Positions 49,101 through 55,100 of a stretch of DNA of 64,000 nucleotides are shown piece after piece. Source of the DNA: Aplectana chamaeleonis (taxonomy: Eukaryota; Nematoda; Chromadorea; Rhabditida; Cosmocercidae); the NCBI GenBank assembly GCA_029168955.1, contig JAPDOI010000131.1, positions 868,001-932,000 on the forward strand, given 5' to 3'. Under the pieces are notes generated by a model. It worked only from the letters and a program-made list of their open reading frames with translations. It did no database searches and had not been told where the DNA came from. A program made the translations under genes and the position numbers. Each line of letters opens with the position of its first letter. The stretch's first letter is position 1.

Positions 49101-52100
49101 TTTTTTACTTCGAACGAACGAATTTCGAACAAATTCGTTCATTTATCATTTCGAACGAACGAATCTCGAATAAATTCGTTCATTTTTTATTTCGAACGAA
49201 CGAATATTCGAAATTCGAATATTCGAATGACGAATAATTTGAGCATACATAGCAATATCGCGCAACTACGAAGTGAGCGGCAATAACAAGATGAATTCTT
49301 CTTCTAAAGCTTTATTTCCACCTACAAATTAAATTAATAAGGCACGACTCATCTCTTAACCTGTACGGGCTACAACGCAAAGAATGCTACAAAATAAACT
49401 TTTCCGCTTCAACTTAGCCTAAGGAGCTTATTCGAGGTGCTGAACATGAATAAGAGGCACCCACTTTGGGTGCTTCGAAAGATCACGGTAAGTATAGGGT
49501 AATTATATCGTTAAAGTCTCCGATATGACTGAAGTTTTGCCTAGAGAACCTACCCCTAAACCTTCTCAGCTAAAAAGGAGCTCGACGCTCACTCCGATCT
49601 TCCCACTTTCCCGGAGACATGCGATAGGCGAGTGCTTGCCCTCCTGACACGAGAGCGTGCCAATCACGGGCAAAGCGTGGCCCCAAAAGATGCTCGACGC
49701 TCAAGACGCTGGTTTCCAAGGGAGGCATACGACGCGGTTCTGAGCCAGGATTCGAATGAAGGCAATGCCTTCTGTTCAATTGCCCAATTTCGCGGTACTT
49801 GGCTCCGCCTGGACGCTGAAGGCCCTGCTCAATCGCTGGTGGCCCCAGTTGGTGCTCGGTACACTGGCCGTTCCGCGTGTTGGCGTGCGGCCGCGTCGTG
49901 CACCGGTGCGTGAGTATATTTTTGAAAACAAAAAGCTCAGAGGGGCTTATCACCCGGGCAGGAAGCAGCTACTCGCCCACGACAGTCGCTACCGCCCCCG
50001 CCATAGCTACTACCGTGGGCGACAAAACTTCGGATTTTGCGCTCCAAGGCTACTATCCCGCTGGCGGCTTTCAGCGGGGCGTGGAGCGCGTTTTTGTCTG
50101 AGCCATTAATCCTTCAAAAATTGCGAAAAGGATAAGAGATTCTTAATCCACAGCTCAGAAAAGCCTCTTGGCGAAGTTTTAGACAAATCGGTGCTATCAC
50201 TAGAAGGGGGGGGGGGAGTACCAATTGCCATCCCACTAGGGCGCGCCCATTTTTCCGTGCCGCCGCGCAATTATAACACCAACCTGGGGTTTTCTCCCCT
50301 GTCAAAGCGTTGCGGCGCGGAGAAATCGGTGTGACCATATGCAGTGGACAAGTGGCCCCGACTGGCGAGATAGCACGGCCAAATCTAAAACGTCGACAAA
50401 TCACGGCACTGTGCCGCAATCTTCCGTAACACCGGGAACGGATGTAAAATCTGTGCTTGGCACCCCCAAAGGTTGTTATCGCGGACACTTGGCCACCCCT
50501 ATTTCTCCGCGCCGCAACGATTTCGGAAGGGAAGGAAAATTCCGGGTTGGTGTCATAGGTTCGTTGGGGTGGAGACAACGGTCTGAGAGGTGAAGGTCAA
50601 ATTCAAAATTTGACGTTTTCTTAATCCTCTTTTTCTTGCATTCAATGTATTTTTATTTTTAATCATTAATTTTGAAACAACATTTTTTTCCGTTAGATGA
50701 CCTCCTTTAGAAATCCACTATTCTTAGTGAAATGATCTGCGTAGGTCATGAAAAATTTCCCTTGAGCTGTCTTGGAGTCAAAATATGCCGGAAAATTTCT
50801 TCAAGCGATTTTTGAAAAACTACCTGTTCTTCGCTCATGCCATTTTTGCCCTTTTAGATGGATCTTCGAGCAGAGCTGTTTCCGAAATCTTCATGAAATT
50901 GTGCGTCAAATAATGTTATCAATTTAAGAAAATACGTTCCCAATCTCTCAGCCGATTTTAATCTATGAATTAACGTTTTTTTTACTAAAAGCAATCAGTT
51001 TTTCGTCCATAACTTTTTTACACTAAAAGACAGCCCTTTTTTGATGGTTGTTTTCGGAATCCCCATAAAATTCTGCATCGAATAGCGTTTCCAGTTTGGA
51101 AAAATATTTTCTCGATCCTTCAGCCTAACTCGTTCTACGAAACACCGGTTTTTGGCCTATAACTCTTTAACCGTTGAAGATAGGGTTTTGGTGAAGGTTG
51201 TTTCTGAAATATCTTAAAATTCGGCGTCGAAATATATATCGGGTTCCTAATTTTGCTAGCCCCGTAAGTCAACCAGGTCGGTGAAGCCGATTTTCATAGT
51301 TATCCATAGGGTGCTCTCGCCTCTATGGTTTAAATGAGAGACGCAGAGTTCTGCCGGAGCCAACAACGGGGCTCGGCTCCACCGACCTGGCTGGCTTATG
51401 AAGCAAGCAAAGTTAGGAACCCAATATGTCATCCGACGCAGAATTTTACGTAGATTTCAAAACCGACGTTCACCAAAACCCTATCTCCAACGGTTAAAGA
51501 GTTATAGGCGGAAAACCGGGGCTTCGTAAAATGGATTAGGCTGAAGGATCGAGAAAATACATTTCCAAACTGGAAGCACAAGTTGAGGCAGAATTCCATC
51601 GAGATTTTGAAAACAAGCTTCACCAAAGGTCTCTCCAAGCTCAAAAAAGTTATGAACTTTATAAACTGAATTCGGCTGGAAGAAGGAGAACTTATTTTTA
51701 AAACTGAAAGCGTTTTTCAATGCAGAATTGTATGTGAATACCGAGAACAACTTTCACCAAAGGTCTATCCCTGAGCACAAAAAAGTTATGGACGAAAAAC
51801 CGGCAGTGACACCCACTCAATCTTGAAAATGGCTTGCATGAGTGTTGGGTCACTTTCATTATTTTTCGGGACGTTTCACTGGTTGTCACCGGTTCTCCCA
51901 ATTGTTAAGGTTTCCCACTTCACCCGCCCAGGGGTGAAGGTTGGTGGAGTACATGGCTCCACCTAACGAAGCTATTGTTGGTGTTATCATTGCGCGGCGG
52001 CATGAAAAATTGGGCGTGGCCAAGTTTGATTGCCATGTGGCTCCCCCTGTTAGAACCGCCCTAGTAGCCTTATCAGACGGTGTGGGGATAAATTTAGCTC

Positions 52101-55100
52101 TTGCGTTTGGAAAATGGAACAATGGAGTAGTGAAGAAAATGAATTCAGTCTTGAAAGGTATGTCGATTCCTTCATACATTAGAGCTGATTTTCATATTTT
52201 TTGTTAAATCAGCTCGGGTATTCAAATTCGAATAACGTTCGAATATTCACCTCTGCGAATAATCGAATTTGAATAATGTTCGAATATTCACCTTTTCAGA
52301 ATAGTCTAATTCGACTAATATTCGAATATTCACCTTTTCCGTATAGTCGAATTCGAATAATATTCGAATATTCATCTTTTCCGAATAGTCGAATTCGAAT
52401 AATATTCGAATATTCACCTTTTCCGAATAGTCGAATTCGAATAATGTTCGAATTTTCACCTTTTGCGAATATTCGAATTCGAATAATGTTCGAATTTTCA
52501 CCTTTTGCGAATAGTCGAATTCGAATAATGTTCGAATATTCACACTTTTCGAACATTCGAATGATCGAATAAAAATTCGTTCGAAAAATTCGAATATTTA
52601 TTCGAACTCGAATATTCGATCCTCACTCTAAGGGCCAGGAAGCGTTGTCAACAGGAATGCTGTCGTTCTTTACTCGGTTCCAGCAAAATGAACTCACCTT
52701 CCACTAAGACGATTTCGACATCCACACGAGTCGCTTAGCCATACTTGGTTTGAGCAGCGTGGACTCTCCGTTATGGCTTGGCCGGAGTGCTCACCTGGCG
52801 TTAACTCAATAGAAAACGTCCGAGGAATCCTACTTTGTCATATCTATAGTGGAGGGAGGACGTACTACGACTCAGCGGAACACATTGTGGGAGCTGTAAT
52901 CGTTGCCTGGAGCGACTTGAAGTGCTCAGCTGACTGTTGAACTCTATGATAAAGTGAGTTCTCGAACAAGGCGGATAGACAGACTATTAAAAAGTCGTTA
53001 CAAGTTAGTCTTCCCAAATAAGAAGAAGAATAGCGATTGAATACTGGAGATATTGCTATAATTATGAGACAAGGACTTTAAAAGTTATAAACGAAACAGA
53101 TCTTATTTCTTGATGGTCTTCAGTAAAATTTCGTGAACAAAGGTTTTTGGGTACTCGGAGTTGAATATTGATAGTGCCGGTTGATGAGACTTTGCGTGGA
53201 CAATGATATCAGAGCTTCAAATGTGTAGCTATAATTATGATACGCACTGTACACCATCGCTAACTGGCTCAGTGAGTAGACACGATACATTTAAAATGAT
53301 GCAAAAAACGCGAAAACCTCTTCGTGCTCGAGAGATTATGTTCACGAGACGATGCTTTCCGTGCCAAGCGACGCGGAGCTTCTTAGGATCCGCGATGCAA
53401 CAAATCTGATGCCGACTCTCTTTTTTCACCATCAATCCATTTCCACGCTTTCCCAAACCCACAATGCATCAAAAGAACTTCACCTGCACTCCCGTTGGAC
53501 AGAACGGGATCGGACAGCATCCACCGTTTGAGCACTCCATTCGTGGGCCGCACTCCTGAAGGTAGTTTTCTACAATGTCACATTCGAAGGTGTCTCAAAA
53601 GTATTGGGAAAAGAGCTCCCACTAATAAATAGGAATGAATACAAGACAACCTCACAAGAAAGCCCTTCGTTAGATCTTAAGAGTTTAATTAGAGGGCATC
53701 CCTCGTTGTACTCTCAGGAATCGAATGGTAACTTTGAATACATTCAGTACAGATGCATTATATTTTCCTACATAATCTTATTCGGGGAATCTCAGACGTA
53801 AAAATTTTTCCAATTGGTCAAATCAAATACGAGAAGTGAGAGATTCAAACTCGAAATTGGAAGCCGCACACTTCTTTCTGGCGCAAATTCTTCGTTTTAG
53901 GGCGTATGAAGTATGATCTATACTGCCTTTATTCGGGAGTGCACAAGCCGCCCTGTTCACCCGCACTCGCTTCTACAGTATTGCACCACGGCGGCGCGGT
54001 CTGTCGTGGCCCTCTCTCATCCGATGTGGCAGGTATCGACGTCCAAATTTTTCACCGTTTTCAGTTGTTTGGGTGTTAATTTCAATGTCAACTTATTGGC
54101 TAAAGATTAGGGCTTACTCAAAGCTGCATACAATCCTTCGCGCTACCAAGAAATTGAGGAAACGTTTGTTCTGTTCATTTTCATCAAGAAAGTCAGCCTT
54201 TCTATTCCTTAATTGTCTGTTTTGAATCGATGGCTCATCTATACATTACCCATTACAATGACATTTAAATCAATACCAAATCAAGTGAAGACGTTGAGAA
54301 ATTAAAAAAAAAACTCACCTTCTCTGAACTTGATCGCCGGTCATGCGGACGATCGGAGGGTGGTCATACGAAGTTCGATGTCTGCCACATGGGGGTGAGA
54401 GAGATTGGATGAGAGAGGGCCACGACCGACCGCGCTGCCGTGGTGCAATACTGTAGAAGCGAGTGCGGGTGAAAAGGGGGGCTTGTGCACTCCCGAATAA
54501 AGGCAGTATAGTTCCGCAATCGCGTTCAGTCCGCAAAGTCTCATTATCACAATCGTAAAAACGAAGCGGTCGTTTTAAAAATGATTTCTTCATTTTCATA
54601 GTTGAATTTTTCAAAAACAACTGCTTCGCTTCTACGATTGTGATAATGAGGACTGAACGCGATTGTGGAACTGAACTATATGTGAAAATGAATGGATCAT
54701 CCCGAAATGCCTTGCTAGATTCCAAACAAGTATCACTAGTTACTTGAACCGCTTAGAAAGTAATCCAAATGATACTTAAAGGTGCCCGAATGAGAATGGC
54801 GGCCCACGCGGGCGGCGTGCTTGGCAGGCGGTCGTCGCAGGTGCCGCCCTCGGACGAGTGTTGGATTCCAACAGACGGCCGTCCCCTCTCCCACCGTCTG
54901 CAGAGTTGATTTATCGGCGCAGTGCTTGCTGCCAGCCGGTGCCGGCCCCGTTCGTAGTCGATGGCGGTGGGGACGTTTCGCATGCTCATCCGAGAGCGGC
55001 GTACGCGACGGCCGCCTGCCAATCACGCCGGCCGCATGGGCCGCCATTTTCATTCGGACGCACCTTATGCTTCTTGAGGAGTTTCTCAATTTGTTTCCTA

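Larger units (their letters stand above)
48838..52630. mobile_element. hAT-like satellite element split by later insertions, inside Tc1
   Basis: Left end TAGACTGAGGAC, right end complement TAGAGTGAGGATCGAATA. Exact TSD AGGGCCAG at 48,830-48,837 and 52,631-52,638. Satellite arms of 42-bp monomers lie at 48,870-49,210 (TTCGTTCATTTTTTATTTCG type) and 52,230-52,560 (GTTCGAATATTCACCTTTTC type). Non-satellite DNA from about 49,245 to 52,215 is inserted material. Confidence 0.85.
47366..53249 (+). mobile_element. Tc1-like element, interrupted three times
   Basis: Ends are inverted repeats: left CATTGCGTATCATAGTAATA, right complement CAGTGCGTATCATAATTATA, each next to TA. TIR homology continues inward for about 230 bp. 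Transposase remnants lie at 48.2-48.8 and 52.65-52.95 kb. The internal insertions are a LINE fragment (47,466-48,002), a satellite hAT-like element (48,838-52,630), and foldbacks inside that. Confidence 0.8.

Noticed and set aside
52247..52572. 98-residue frames on both strands with strict repeats (RIRTLFEFDYSEKV type)
   Set aside because: Translation of 42-bp satellite monomers; all frames are open because the unit is divisible by three and lacks stops.
54315..54725. 136-residue minus-strand frame
   Set aside because: Covers the arm of a palindromic element; no domain, and the frame breaks in the mirrored copy.
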